Source of the DNA: Lachnoclostridium sp. An118
GTDB lineage: Bacteria > Bacillota > Clostridia > Lachnospirales > Lachnospiraceae
Assembly (NCBI RefSeq): GCF_002160985.1
Contig: NZ_NFLQ01000002.1
Coordinates: 207,664-271,663, forward strand
Direction: 5' to 3'
Length of the DNA stretch: 64,000 nucleotides
Shown: piece by piece, positions 45,453 to 54,843 of the stretch
How positions within the stretch are numbered: the first letter of the stretch is position 1
Layout: each line of letters starts with the position of its first letter
The notes under the pieces: generated by a model
Database searches by the model: none
Told to the model about the DNA's origin: nothing
Seen by the model: the letters and a program-made list of their open reading frames with translations, nothing else
Position numbers and translations under genes: made by a program

Positions 45453-46325
45453 ATGAGTGCTGCAACCATATTACTTATCATCATGTGGATCTTTGCCGCT
45501 GTATTCTTCGTGGTGCTGGTGAAGGATGTCCTCGCCCACAAGGATGAGCTGGATAAGACCAAGCTGGGTTACAATTCGATCATCAGTATAATAGCAAACT
45601 TTTTTGATACTCTGGGCATCGGAAGCTATGCTATCGCCACATCAGCGTGGAAATTTAACAAGTCTGTCAGGGACGACCTGATCCCCGGGACGCTGAATGT
45701 TGCGTTCGGCATTCCTATCTGTGTTGAGGCGACCATCACGATGACCCGCATCGAGATGGATTCTCTGACTCTTGTTCTCATGATCGCGGCTGCCATCATC
45801 GGCTCCATCCTCGGCGCAAAGATCATCTCCAAGCTCGATATCATGAAAATCCGGGTTGTCATGGGTGTTGCGCTTATCATCGTGGCCGCTATCACCCTGT
45901 GCAAGATCAATGCGGTAGGTCCTTTCGGTATTCTCGGGACAGCCAGAGGCCTGGAGGGAGGCATGCTCGTCGTGGGCGTGGTCGCCAATTTCATCCTCGG
46001 CATCCTGATGACGGCCGGCATCGGACTTTACGCCCCCTGTATGGCGATCGTGCTTCTGTTAGGCATGAGCGCGGACGTGGCATTTCCTGTCATGATGGGC
46101 TCCTGCGCATACCTCTGCCCGGCCTGTGGGATCACGTTTATAAAAGAGGGAAAATACAACCGTGCTTCCACGATACCCATGATCATCACAGGTGCTATCG
46201 GCGTTCTCATTGCCGGATTTATCGTGACATCGCTGCCTCTGACAGTGCTTACATATCTTGTCTGCGTTGTCATGGTGATCTGTGCAGTCATGTTCTTCCA
46301 TGATGCGAAGAAACAGAAGGGCTAG
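45453..46325 (+). CDS. TauE/SafE-family anion exporter
   Basis: A 290-residue polytopic membrane protein of the TauE/SafE family, about eight helices. FFDTLGIGSYAIATSAWKF and PGTLNVAFGIP match the first family repeat; GGMLVVGVVANFILGILMTAGIGLYAPCMA begins the second. Members move sulfite, sulfonates or other organic anions; the substrate here is unknown. ATG 45453 follows AGGAGGG; twelve upstream in-frame residues are not family-like. Confidence 0.87.
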   Translation: MSAATILLIIMWIFAAVFFVVLVKDVLAHKDELDKTKLGYNSIISIIANFFDTLGIGSYAIATSAWKFNKSVRDDLIPGTLNVAFGIPICVEATITMTRIEMDSLTLVLMIAAAIIGSILGAKIISKLDIMKIRVVMGVALIIVAAITLCKINAVGPFGILGTARGLEGGMLVVGVVANFILGILMTAGIGLYAPCMAIVLLLGMSADVAFPVMMGSCAYLCPACGITFIKEGKYNRASTIPMIITGAIGVLIAGFIVTSLPLTVLTYLVCVVMVICAVMFFHDAKKQKG

Positions 46326-46409
46326 AAGCGTCGGCAGGATTGGAAAAATGGAGCAATGAGAGAAAACTGAATAGAGATGAAAAGGGAAGTAAAAAATCCC
46401 TGATCGGGG

Positions 46410-46446
46410 AGCGTCAGTTCCGGCAGGTGCCGGTCCTGGCGCTTTA
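46410..46446 (+). terminator. Possible terminator after the TauE-type gene
   Basis: AGCGTCAG..CCGGC and GCCGG..CTGGCGCT pair around AGGT and run into TTTAAA. The U-tract is short; ends uncertain by one base. Confidence 0.5.
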
Positions 46447-46469
46447 AACCGTTTACGGAAGGGAGACAA

Positions 46470-46502
46470 GAAAAAAGCTCTCCAGCCAAAAGCTGGAGAG
46501 CT
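46470..46502 (-). terminator. Terminator of the tRNA-Leu gene
   Basis: Perfect 11-bp stem AGCTCTCCAGC/GCTGGAGAGCT, followed on the minus strand by six T. Confidence 0.85.
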
Positions 46503-46513
46503 GAGTCTGCGCC

Positions 46514-46593
46514 TGCCGCTGATGGGACTCGAACCCATATGGTTTCCCGTACGATTTTGAGTCGTATGCGTCTGCCAATTCCGCCACAGCGGC
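46514..46593 (-). tRNA. tRNA-Leu (anticodon CAA)
   Basis: Read on the minus strand: acceptor GCCGCTG pairs with CAGCGGC plus discriminator A; the D-arm region GGCGGAATTGGCAGACGC is typical of tRNA-Leu; anticodon stem TACGA/TCGTA holds loop CTCAAAA with anticodon CAA; variable arm CGGGAAACC; T-arm ATGGGTTCGAGTCCCAT. 80 bases, CCA not encoded. A terminator follows, so it is a single-gene transcript. Confidence 0.96.
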
Positions 46594-46761
46594 ACGATCT
46601 ATACGCCCTGGACAGACCAAGACTGAAATAGATTATATCATATGGAAAAGTGGATTACAATCATTTTTTGAGTTATGCCTTTCAAAAGCGGTCGGTTTGT
46701 TGTATAGTAAATAACAGCAGTGCCTGAACAGACAGGGCTGACAGAAAAATGGAGAGAAAAA

Positions 46762-49377
46762 ATGGCTGAAAAAATAGTATTGATCGATGGACACAGTATA
46801 TTGAACCGGGCATTTTTCGGGCTTCCGGACCTGACCAACGCCGAGGGGCTCCACACGAACGCTGTCTACGGATTCCTGAATATCATGCTGAAGATACTGG
46901 AGGAGGAGCAGCCGCAGTATCTGACGGTGGCATTTGATGTGCATGCCCCCACCTTCCGCCACGAGATGTATGCGGACTACAAGGGGACGAGAAAGCCTAT
47001 GGCGGAGGAGCTGCGCCAGCAGGTGCCGGTGATGAAGGAGGTCCTCAAGGCAATGGGGATCAGCGTCATCGAGAAGGCGGGCCTGGAGGCGGACGACCTC
47101 CTGGGGACCATCGCGGGGCGATGCGAGGCCTCCGGGATGGAGGTATCTGTCATCAGCGGAGACAGGGATCTGCTCCAGCTTGCCACGGACCACATTAAGA
47201 TACGTATCCCCAAGACAAAGCGGGGAGGAACGGAAATAGAGGACTACTACGCGGCGGACGTGCAGGAAAAGTACGGCGTGACGCCCCGTGAGTTTATCGA
47301 TATGAAAGCCCTGATGGGGGATGCCTCCGACAATATCCCCGGGGTCCCCGGCATCGGTGAGAAGACTGCGGCGAAGATCATATCAGAGTACCATTCTATA
47401 GAAAACGCCCATGAACATGTGGAGGAGCTGAAGCCCCCCAGAGCGTCCAATTCCCTGAAGGAGCACTGGGACATGGCGGTCATGAGCAAGACTCTTGCCA
47501 CCATCTGCGTGGATGCGGATATCGACTATGATATGGAGGGGGCAAAGCTTGGAAATATCTTTACCGAGCAGGCGTATCCCCTTTTTCAGCGCCTTCAGTT
47601 TAAGAACCTCCTGGGAAGATTTGAGGTGGAGAGCCCCAAAAACGAGGTGGAGGACCACTTCCATGTGATCCGTACAAAAGCGGAGGCGGAGAAGGCCTTT
47701 GAGCGGGCCCGGAGGGCGGAGAGGCTGGGCGCCGCTATCCTGAAAAACGCGGAAGGCGTGCTTCCTCTCTTTGCCGCCCAGGCAAAGGCGGGAGGCGTTG
47801 CCCTCTGCTTTGGCGAGGAGGAGATCTGCTGCATCTGCGCCGGGGAGGGGCTTTCGGCGGAGGAAATCCTGGACAGGCTGGGAGAGGCCGCAGGCGAGGC
47901 AGGATGCTTTGCTGTCTTCGGGCTGAAGGAGGCTATGGACTGTTTCACACCGGGCCGTCAGGACAACTGCTTTGACGGGATCATAGCAGCCTACCTTCTC
48001 AATCCGTTAAAGAGCGACTACTCCTTTGAGGACGTGGCAAGAGAGCAGCTCTCCCTGCTCCTGGACGAGAAGAAGGAGGATGAGGTGAGGGCCTGCTATG
48101 AGGCCTACTGTGCCTGGAAATCCCAGCCCATCCTCGCCGATAAGCTCAAGGAGGAGGGGATGCTCCGGCTCTTTAGGGAGATAGAGATGCCCCTCGTGTT
48201 CACCCTGTTTGACATGGAGAGGAACGGGGTGAAGGTGGAGGCTGCTGAGCTGAAGGATTACGGCGACAGGCTGGCAGTTCGGATCGGAGAACTGGAGAAG
48301 GAGATCTACCAGGAGTCGGGGGAGGTGTTCAACATCAACTCTCCCAAGCAGCTGGGAGTGATCCTCTTTGAGAAGATGGGGCTGAAGGGGGGCAAGAAGA
48401 CGAAGACCGGCTACTCCACGGCGGCGGACGTGCTGGAAAAGCTGGCGCCGGAGCACCCCTTTGTGGCAAAGATACTGGAGTACCGCCAGCTGGCCAAGCT
48501 GAAGTCCACCTACGCCGACGGGCTCGCCGCTTTCATAGGGGAAGACGGCAGGATACACGGGAAGTTCAACCAGACCATCACCGCCACGGGGAGGATCAGC
48601 AGCACGGAGCCCAACCTGCAGAACATCCCGGTGCGGATGGAGCTGGGCAGGCTGATACGGAAGGTGTTCGTGCCGGAGGAGGGGTACGTCTTTGTGGACG
48701 CGGACTACTCCCAGATCGAGCTGAGGGTGCTGGCCCACTGCTCCGGAGACCAGCAGCTCATCGAGGCCTACCGGGAGGAGAAGGATATCCACAGGATCAC
48801 CGCGTCCCAGGTGTTCCACACGCCCTTTGACCAGGTGACGGACCTGCAGAGGAGGAACGCCAAGGCGGTCAACTTCGGCATCGTCTACGGCATCAGTTCC
48901 TTCGGACTGAGCCAGGACCTGAGCATCACGAGGAAAGAGGCGGCGCAGTATATAGAGCAGTATTTCAGGACCTACCCGGGCATCAAGGTGTTCCTGGACA
49001 ACGCGGTGGCCCAGGCAAAGGAGAAGGGCTATGTGACCACCCTCTTTGGCAGGAGGCGCCCGGTGCCGGAGCTTTCCTCCAGCAATTTCGCCCAGCGCTC
49101 CTTCGGGGAGAGGGTGGCCATGAATTCACCTATCCAGGGAACGGCGGCGGACATCATGAAGATCGCCATGACCGGCGTGGAGAGGAAGCTTAGGGAGAGG
49201 GACATGCGCTCCCGGCTCGTGCTGCAGGTCCACGATGAGCTTCTGGTGGAGGCCTGGGAGCCTGAGCTGGAGGAAGTAAAGGGGATACTGAAGGATGAAA
49301 TGGAGCATGCGGCATCCCTGGAGGTGCCGCTGGAGGTAGATATGCACACCGGCATGAGCTGGTATGAAGCGAAATAG
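46762..49377 (+). CDS. polA: DNA polymerase I
   Basis: Repair and Okazaki-fragment polymerase of 871 residues. The N-terminal 5'-3' exonuclease (about 1-290) has VLIDGHSILNRAFF, EADDLLGT and SGDRDLLQL. The middle domain keeps the length of a 3'-5' exonuclease but lacks the metal-binding DxE motif, so proofreading is probably lost as in many Firmicutes. The polymerase domain has TGRISSTEPNLQNIP, motif A VDADYSQIELR, motif B RRNAKAVNFGIVYG and motif C LQVHDELL. ATG 46762 follows GGAGAG. coaE follows 12 bases downstream. Confidence 0.97.
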   Translation: MAEKIVLIDGHSILNRAFFGLPDLTNAEGLHTNAVYGFLNIMLKILEEEQPQYLTVAFDVHAPTFRHEMYADYKGTRKPMAEELRQQVPVMKEVLKAMGISVIEKAGLEADDLLGTIAGRCEASGMEVSVISGDRDLLQLATDHIKIRIPKTKRGGTEIEDYYAADVQEKYGVTPREFIDMKALMGDASDNIPGVPGIGEKTAAKIISEYHSIENAHEHVEELKPPRASNSLKEHWDMAVMSKTLATICVDADIDYDMEGAKLGNIFTEQAYPLFQRLQFKNLLGRFEVESPKNEVEDHFHVIRTKAEAEKAFERARRAERLGAAILKNAEGVLPLFAAQAKAGGVALCFGEEEICCICAGEGLSAEEILDRLGEAAGEAGCFAVFGLKEAMDCFTPGRQDNCFDGIIAAYLLNPLKSDYSFEDVAREQLSLLLDEKKEDEVRACYEAYCAWKSQPILADKLKEEGMLRLFREIEMPLVFTLFDMERNGVKVEAAELKDYGDRLAVRIGELEKEIYQESGEVFNINSPKQLGVILFEKMGLKGGKKTKTGYSTAADVLEKLAPEHPFVAKILEYRQLAKLKSTYADGLAAFIGEDGRIHGKFNQTITATGRISSTEPNLQNIPVRMELGRLIRKVFVPEEGYVFVDADYSQIELRVLAHCSGDQQLIEAYREEKDIHRITASQVFHTPFDQVTDLQRRNAKAVNFGIVYGISSFGLSQDLSITRKEAAQYIEQYFRTYPGIKVFLDNAVAQAKEKGYVTTLFGRRRPVPELSSSNFAQRSFGERVAMNSPIQGTAADIMKIAMTGVERKLRERDMRSRLVLQVHDELLVEAWEPELEEVKGILKDEMEHAASLEVPLEVDMHTGMSWYEAK

Positions 49378-49389
49378 GAGTGACGGAAG

Positions 49390-50001
49390 ATGAAGATCAT
49401 AGGAATTACCGGAGGGATCGGGTCAGGAAAAAGCCAGGTGCTCACGTACCTGGAGGAAACGTACGGTGCCGCCTGCTGTCAGGCGGACAAGGTAGCCAGG
49501 AGACTTCAGCAGAAGGGGACCAGATGCTATAAAAGGATCGTGGAGCATTTCGGCAGCGGCATACTGGACGGGGACGGCAGACTGGACCGGGCAAGGCTGG
49601 CTAATATCGTCTTTTCCAACAGGGCCCAGCTCCGCATCCTGAATGAGATCGTGCACCCTGCGGTGAAGGAGAAGCTCGGTGAGATCATCCGGAGGGAGGA
49701 GAAAAAAGGGACGAAGGTATTCGTCCTGGAGGCGGCCCTCTTTATCGAGGAAAATTATGATGCACTGTGCGATGAAGTGTGGTATATTTATGCAGATGAG
49801 GAGACGAGGAAACGGCGCCTGATGGCCTCACGGGGGTACAGCGAGGAGAAGATCCAGGGGATCTTTGACTCCCAGATGTCCTCCTCGGACTTCTTTACAT
49901 ACTGTGACAGGGCTGTCGACAACTGCAACTCCTTCCAGGAGGCCTGCGGCGAGATCGATGATGTCATGGCGCAGCTTGGCATAGAGAAAATACATAAATA
50001 A
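49390..50001 (+). CDS. coaE: Dephospho-CoA kinase
   Basis: Last step of coenzyme A synthesis; 203 residues. P-loop GGIGSGKS at about 7-14, the substrate region CCQADKVARRL in place of the usual DAD, EAALFIE, and R-rich lid region TRKRRLMASRGYSEE. It is in an operon-like row with polA, a common arrangement in Firmicutes. Confidence 0.95.
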   Translation: MKIIGITGGIGSGKSQVLTYLEETYGAACCQADKVARRLQQKGTRCYKRIVEHFGSGILDGDGRLDRARLANIVFSNRAQLRILNEIVHPAVKEKLGEIIRREEKKGTKVFVLEAALFIEENYDALCDEVWYIYADEETRKRRLMASRGYSEEKIQGIFDSQMSSSDFFTYCDRAVDNCNSFQEACGEIDDVMAQLGIEKIHK

Positions 50002-50023
50002 CAGGCAGGAGAGATGACAGACG

Positions 50024-50821
50024 ATGAGACTATGCAGCATAGCAAGCGGCAGCAGCGGCAACTGCATTTATGTGGGCAGCGACCACACCCACCTTCTGGT
50101 GGACACCGGCATCAGCAAAAAGCGGATCGATGAGGGACTCCACACCCTGGGCATCAAGGGGGAGGAGCTGTCGGGTATCCTGATCACTCACGAGCACTCG
50201 GACCATATCCAGGGCCTGGGGGTGTTCAGCAGGAAATACGGGATCCCGGTGTATGCCACAAAGGGAACGCTGAGGGGGATCATGGAGTACAGAAGCCTTG
50301 GAAAGATGCCCGAGGGACTGCTCCACGAGATACAGACGGACACGGATTTCCTTCTGGGAGACCTGTGCGTCCACCCCTTTGCCATATCCCACGACGCCTA
50401 CGAGCCATCCGGATACCGGATCGCCTGCGGGGAGAGATTGGTGGCCGTGGCCACGGACCTGGGAATATACGACGAGTATACGGTGGAGAACCTGAAAAAT
50501 CTGGACGCGGTGCTCCTGGAGGCCAATCACGACATACATATGCTGGAGGTGGGGCCCTATCCCTATCCGCTGAAGCGGCGGGTCATGGGGGAGAAGGGAC
50601 ATCTCTCGAATGAATTGTCAGGACAGCTCCTCTGTGATATACTGCACGATAAGCTGCAGCATGTCATACTGGGGCATCTGAGCAAGGAAAACAATTACGC
50701 GGAGCTGGCCTATGAGACAGTGAAGCTGGAGGTCACGGTGGGAGACAACCCGTACAGGGGGGAGGATATTCCCATCATGGTGGCAGGGCGGGATGCCGTG
50801 TCAGAGCCGGTGACGGTGTAA
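50024..50821 (+). CDS. Metallo-beta-lactamase-fold hydrolase, WalJ/YycJ type
   Basis: A 265-residue metal-dependent nuclease-like hydrolase. SIASGSSGNCIYVG is the signature opening of the YycJ family; metal ligands are H56, H58, D60 and H61 in THEHSDHIQGL, with further ligands in AVATDLGIYDE and ILGHLSKENN. Relatives are double-strand DNA 5'-3' exonucleases linked to the WalRK system; no walRK genes are present here. The neighbours are polA and coaE. Confidence 0.88.
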   Translation: MRLCSIASGSSGNCIYVGSDHTHLLVDTGISKKRIDEGLHTLGIKGEELSGILITHEHSDHIQGLGVFSRKYGIPVYATKGTLRGIMEYRSLGKMPEGLLHEIQTDTDFLLGDLCVHPFAISHDAYEPSGYRIACGERLVAVATDLGIYDEYTVENLKNLDAVLLEANHDIHMLEVGPYPYPLKRRVMGEKGHLSNELSGQLLCDILHDKLQHVILGHLSKENNYAELAYETVKLEVTVGDNPYRGEDIPIMVAGRDAVSEPVTV

Positions 50822-50847
50822 GAGACAAAAGCAGGGAGGACAGTAAA

Positions 50848-51120
50848 ATGAGAAAATGTATCATCACAGTTCTGGGGAAGGACCAGGTTGGCATCATCGC
50901 TAGGGTGTGCGATTATCTTGCGGGTGCGAACATCAATGTCCTGGATATTTCCCAGACTATCGTAGACGGATATTTCAATATGATGATGGTAGTGGACGTG
51001 TCGGCGGCAGACAGGGATTTCTCTGTGTATGCCGGGGACCTGAGCAGGCTGGGCGAGGACATTGGCCTGAATATCCGCTGTCAGAGGTCAGAGATATTTG
51101 AAAAGATGCACAGACTGTAA
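50848..51120 (+). CDS. ACT-domain protein (UPF0237)
   Basis: A 90-residue single ACT domain: [21 protein letters not shown], then [25 protein letters not shown] domains bind amino acids. It is regularly paired with a DUF711/UPF0210 gene, which follows after 16 bases, so the two probably act together; the ligand is unknown. Confidence 0.93.
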   Translation: MRKCIITVLGKDQVGIIARVCDYLAGANINVLDISQTIVDGYFNMMMVVDVSAADRDFSVYAGDLSRLGEDIGLNIRCQRSEIFEKMHRL

Positions 51121-51136
51121 GAAAGGACACCGGACG

Positions 51137-52501
51137 ATGATCAACATATATGAAGTAAACGAGACAAATCAGATGATAGACGAGGAGAATCTGGATGTCC
51201 GCACCATTACCCTGGGCATCAGCCTTCTGGACTGTGTGGACACGGACCTGGACAGGCTGTGCGGAAAGATATACCAAAAGATCACTGCGACGGCGGAAAG
51301 GCTCGTGTCCACCGGTGAGGAGATAGAGAGGGAGTTCGGCATTCCCATTGTGAACAAGAGGATTTCCGTGACTCCCATTGCCCTTGTGGGCGCTTCCGCC
51401 TGCAAGAGCCCGGAGGACTTTGTGGCTATAGCAAAGACTCTGGACAGGGCGGCCCTGAAGGTGGGCGTGAATTTTATCGGCGGATACTCGGCTCTTGTGT
51501 CCAAGGCAATGACAAAGAGCGACGAGGACCTGATCCGCTCCATCCCGGAGGCGCTGGCATGCACGGAGAGGATATGCAGCTCTGTCAATGTGGGCTCCAC
51601 CCGCACGGGCATCAACATGGATGCGGTCCGCCTCTGCGGGCAGATCGTGAAGGACACGGCCGAGGCAACAAAGGACCGGGATTCTCTTGGCTGTGCCAAG
51701 CTTGTCGTGTTCTGCAATGCCCCGGACGACAACCCCTTTATGGCGGGCGCCTTCCTGGGCGTGACAGAGGGGGACGCAGTCATCAACGTGGGAGTCAGCG
51801 GCCCCGGCGTTGTAAAGCATGCCATCGAGAAGGTGAGAGGAAAAGGCTTTGAGGAGCTCTGCGAGACCATCAAAAAGACGGCCTTCAAGATCACCAGGGT
51901 GGGCCAGCTTGTGGCCGGAGAAGCCTCGAGGAGGATGGGGATACCCTTTGGCATCATCGACCTGTCCCTGGCCCCCACGCCGTCTGTTGGAGACAGCGTG
52001 GCTGAGATCCTGGAGGAGATCGGCCTCTCCCAGGTGGGAGCCCCGGGCACCACGGCGGCGTTAGCCATGCTCAATGACCAGGTGAAGAAGGGCGGCGTCA
52101 TGGCCTCCTCTTACGTGGGCGGCCTGAGCGGCGCCTTCATACCGGTCAGCGAGGACAAGGGCATGATCGATGCGGTGCAGGCGGGAACGCTCACCATCGA
52201 GAAGCTGGAGGCCATGACCTGCGTCTGCTCGGTGGGCCTGGATATGATCGCCATCCCCGGGAAGACGAGCGCGGCCACCATATCAGGCATCATCGCGGAC
52301 GAGATGGCGATCGGCATGGTGAACCAGAAGACTACGGCTGTGCGGCTGATCCCGGTCATTGGGAAGGATGTGGGGGAGACGGCCCAGTTTGGCGGCCTGC
52401 TCGGGTACGCCCCCATTATTCCGGTGAACGAGGCGGACTGCAGCGCCTTTATCAGCAGAAGAGGGCGTATCCCCGCACCCATTCACAGCTTTAAGAACTA
52501 G
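51137..52501 (+). CDS. PFL/DUF711 family protein (UPF0210)
   Basis: A 454-residue cytoplasmic protein of the UPF0210 (DUF711) family, distantly related to pyruvate formate-lyase barrels. [16 protein letters not shown] near the start, [33 protein letters not shown] glycine stretch ([11 protein letters not shown]) and the closing [19 protein letters not shown] are family features. No biochemical role is established. The ATG at 51137 follows AAAGGACACCGG; the gene is coupled in context to the ACT-domain gene. Confidence 0.92.
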   Translation: MINIYEVNETNQMIDEENLDVRTITLGISLLDCVDTDLDRLCGKIYQKITATAERLVSTGEEIEREFGIPIVNKRISVTPIALVGASACKSPEDFVAIAKTLDRAALKVGVNFIGGYSALVSKAMTKSDEDLIRSIPEALACTERICSSVNVGSTRTGINMDAVRLCGQIVKDTAEATKDRDSLGCAKLVVFCNAPDDNPFMAGAFLGVTEGDAVINVGVSGPGVVKHAIEKVRGKGFEELCETIKKTAFKITRVGQLVAGEASRRMGIPFGIIDLSLAPTPSVGDSVAEILEEIGLSQVGAPGTTAALAMLNDQVKKGGVMASSYVGGLSGAFIPVSEDKGMIDAVQAGTLTIEKLEAMTCVCSVGLDMIAIPGKTSAATISGIIADEMAIGMVNQKTTAVRLIPVIGKDVGETAQFGGLLGYAPIIPVNEADCSAFISRRGRIPAPIHSFKN

Positions 52502-52555
52502 ACGGGGAAGCTTCTGCGGTGACAGGGCCGGGAAGCAGAAAGGGAAGATTTCAGT

Positions 52556-53416
52556 ATGAGGAAAGTAGCGGTCATGACGGACAGCAACAGCGGCATTACA
52601 CAGAAGGAGGCCCGTGAGCTGGGGATCCGGGTCGTGCCCATGCCGTTTTATATTGACGGCCAGCTGTTTTACGAGGATATCACACTTACACAGAAGGAAT
52701 TTTATGAGAAATTATCAGGAGACGCGGATATTTCCACCTCCCAGCCTTCCCCGGCGGACGTGATGGAAATATGGGAGGAGCTGTTGGATGAGTACGATGA
52801 GGTGGTGCACATCCCCATGTCCAGCGGCCTTTCCACCTCCTGTGAGACAGCGATGATGCTGGCAAGGGATTTCGATGGGAAGGTGTTCGTGGTGAACAAC
52901 CAGCGTATATCCGTCACACAGCGCCAGGCTGTTCTGGATGCCCTGGAGCTGGCTGCGGCGGGGAAATCCGGGCAGGAGATCCATGATATACTGATGCGGG
53001 AGAAAATGGAGTCCAGCATCTATATAACAGTGGACACGCTGAAGTACCTGAAAAAAGGCGGGCGTGTGACACCTGCGGCTGCAGCCCTGGGTACAGTGCT
53101 GAACTTAAAGCCGGTGCTCACCATCCAGGGGGAGAAGCTGGACGCTTTTGCCAAGGTGAGGGGGCTGAAGTCTGCCAAAAAGGTGATGAAGGAAGCGATG
53201 GAAAAGGATATCAGGGAGCGCTTCCGGGGGAAAAGAGTACACCTTGAGGCGGCCCATACCTGTACAGAGGAGGAGGCTGAAGAGTGGAAGAGAGAGCTGG
53301 AGGAGTATTTTCCCGGCTATGACATCCACATGGATGCCCTGTCCCTGAGCGTTGCCTGTCACATCGGGCCGGGGGCCATGGCGGTGGCCTGCAGCAGGTA
53401 CATTGAATACGAATAG
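52556..53416 (+). CDS. DegV family fatty acid-binding protein
   Basis: A 286-residue DegV protein; relatives bind fatty acids and in some Firmicutes supply them to the fatty acid kinase FakA. VAVMTDSNSGITQKEA, the TSQPSPADVMEIWEEL loop, HIPMSSGLSTSCETA and NNQRISVTQ (binding pocket) are present, as is the K-K-G-G-R segment YLKKGGRVTPAAAALG. No FakA gene is nearby. It is convergent with tmcAL, separated by only 25 bases. Confidence 0.94.
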   Translation: MRKVAVMTDSNSGITQKEARELGIRVVPMPFYIDGQLFYEDITLTQKEFYEKLSGDADISTSQPSPADVMEIWEELLDEYDEVVHIPMSSGLSTSCETAMMLARDFDGKVFVVNNQRISVTQRQAVLDALELAAAGKSGQEIHDILMREKMESSIYITVDTLKYLKKGGRVTPAAAALGTVLNLKPVLTIQGEKLDAFAKVRGLKSAKKVMKEAMEKDIRERFRGKRVHLEAAHTCTEEEAEEWKRELEEYFPGYDIHMDALSLSVACHIGPGAMAVACSRYIEYE

Positions 53417-53441
53417 GATACAGACTGTGGGGCGGCAGGCG

Positions 53442-54704
53442 TCAGATGATGACGACCTGCTGTCTGTATTCAGAGATAAATGGACGGTGGAACTTCTCTG
53501 TGACCACGGATTCATACAGGTCCGCTGCCAGGATATCCGCCTGCAGCATATCCCGGGCCAGACCGGTCCATGTCTCTTCTCCTTCGCCGGTCCCGCTCTT
53601 GGCTCCGGGACGGGGAAGCTTTGTGACGAGGGGGATGGAGCTGCTCTTTTTCATGATGCCCAGGAGGGCGGAGGCGTCCCTGCGGAAGCCCAGGAGGCGG
53701 GCGTAGCCGCAGCCCTCCTGCTTGAAGCGTTCCATGTCCCTGGCAGTGATGCCCAGCAGGATGTGGAGCAGCGCCCGGCTGATGCGGGAGTGGGTCATCT
53801 CCTTTGTCTTGAGAAGACCGCAGAACTGGTCAAAGGAGAGGAGGTCATTCCGGCTTTTGACGATGCGGTTTGCCAGCTCCCGGGTGACGTCCGCATACCC
53901 TGCCAGGCTTTCCTTTGTCTCCTGCAGTAGGCGGTATTTCAGGAGGAGAGAGAGGTCGTCGGACCACACGGGGTATCTTGTCTCATATGCTCCGCGCAGG
54001 ACCCGGAGGGAGGAGGCGGGCATCTGTCCGTCCAGACGGTCCAGGGCGCCGGCGGAGCCGGACTCCCGCAGGAGCCGGCGCAGGGAAGTGGCAGAGCTAT
54101 AGCGGTCAGCCAGCTCCTGATCGTGGTAGCCGGATTCCCGGCGCTGGATGGTGCAGAAGGCAAGGGAGCTCCCCTGCTGCAGGATGGCCTTGATATACTC
54201 TGCCCCCAGGATATTGTTGGGCTCCTCCAGGATGCACCCCGCCTCTTTCCCCAGGAAAGAGGAGAGGGCCAGCTGCCGGGCCCTTGGAAAGGACAGGCCG
54301 CGGCGCAGTCCCTCTCTGAGGAGTGATCTGTAGGGCGCGGGCTCAAGGGCGGTGACCCGGGCCGCCTCCTCCAGAAGGGAGGCGTCGCCGCACTCGCTGC
54401 CAAAGCAGACCGTGTCCACACAGCCAAGGCGGTCCAGCAAAGAGACAGCGCCGGAGGAAAAGTACTCGGCGCTGCCGCAGGCGCACCAGACGGGCAGCTC
54501 GATGACGGCTGAGACGCCGGCCTCCAGGGCCATGCGCGCCCGGAGATGCTTTGGCAGCAGCGCCGGCGCTCCCCGCTGCACAAAATCCCCGCTCATGACT
54601 GCGACCACAGCATCCGCACCGGCAGTTCTGACTGCCTCCTTCATATGATATAAATGCCCGTTGTGGAAGGGATTGTACTCGGTGATCAGTCCGACAATTT
54701 TCAT
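53442..54704 (-). CDS. tmcAL: tRNA(Met) cytidine acetate ligase (TmcAL)
   Basis: ATP-dependent enzyme that acetylates C34 of elongator tRNA-Met; 420 residues. The nucleotidyltransferase opening GLITEYNPFHNGHLYH is at about 4-19, SGDFVQRGAPAL and the EEPNNILGAEYIKAI segment follow. The start is placed at the ATG with AAGGAGAT upstream; the frame continues 23 codons further but into the promoter. The promoter overlaps that of divergent mgtE. Confidence 0.92.
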   Translation of the reverse strand: MKIVGLITEYNPFHNGHLYHMKEAVRTAGADAVVAVMSGDFVQRGAPALLPKHLRARMALEAGVSAVIELPVWCACGSAEYFSSGAVSLLDRLGCVDTVCFGSECGDASLLEEAARVTALEPAPYRSLLREGLRRGLSFPRARQLALSSFLGKEAGCILEEPNNILGAEYIKAILQQGSSLAFCTIQRRESGYHDQELADRYSSATSLRRLLRESGSAGALDRLDGQMPASSLRVLRGAYETRYPVWSDDLSLLLKYRLLQETKESLAGYADVTRELANRIVKSRNDLLSFDQFCGLLKTKEMTHSRISRALLHILLGITARDMERFKQEGCGYARLLGFRRDASALLGIMKKSSSIPLVTKLPRPGAKSGTGEGEETWTGLARDMLQADILAADLYESVVTEKFHRPFISEYRQQVVII

Positions 54705-54714
54705 GGAAATCTCC

Positions 54715-54743
54715 TTGTATATCTTTTTGAAATTGATTATACT
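54715..54743 (+). promoter_or_regulatory. Probable mgtE promoter
   Basis: TTGTAT at 54715-54720, 17-base spacer, TATACT at 54738-54743. Transcription would begin about 54750, immediately before a terminator-like hairpin. Confidence 0.62.
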
Positions 54744-54764
54744 ATATGGAGGTGTTTGCGGCAA
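54736..54764 (-). promoter_or_regulatory. Probable tmcAL promoter
   Basis: On the minus strand TTGCCG (54764-54759), 17-base spacer, TATAAT (54741-54736). It shares bases with the mgtE -10 element and with the hairpin, so the two genes may compete for polymerase. Confidence 0.6.
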
Positions 54765-54785
54765 CTGCCGCAAACAGGCTTTTTT
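54754..54785 (+). terminator. Terminator-like hairpin in the mgtE leader
   Basis: GTTTGCGGC (54754-54762), AACT loop, GCCGCAAAC (54767-54775), AGGC, then six T. No gene reads into it from the left on this strand, so it can only act on the mgtE transcript, as an attenuator or 5' stabiliser. Confidence 0.7.
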
Positions 54786-54843
54786 CTGAGGTCAAAAATG
54801 AAAAAATAAGCCGGAAGACGGCTGGCGGGAAAGGAGGATACGT

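Noticed and set aside
46059..46595. Minus-strand reading frame of 178 residues
   Set aside because: It runs through the tRNA-Leu gene and its terminator and opposes the TauE-type gene.
54744..54843. M-box magnesium riboswitch before mgtE
   Set aside because: The leader is about 95 bases with a single hairpin; the M-box needs roughly 165 bases with conserved junction sequences that I do not see.
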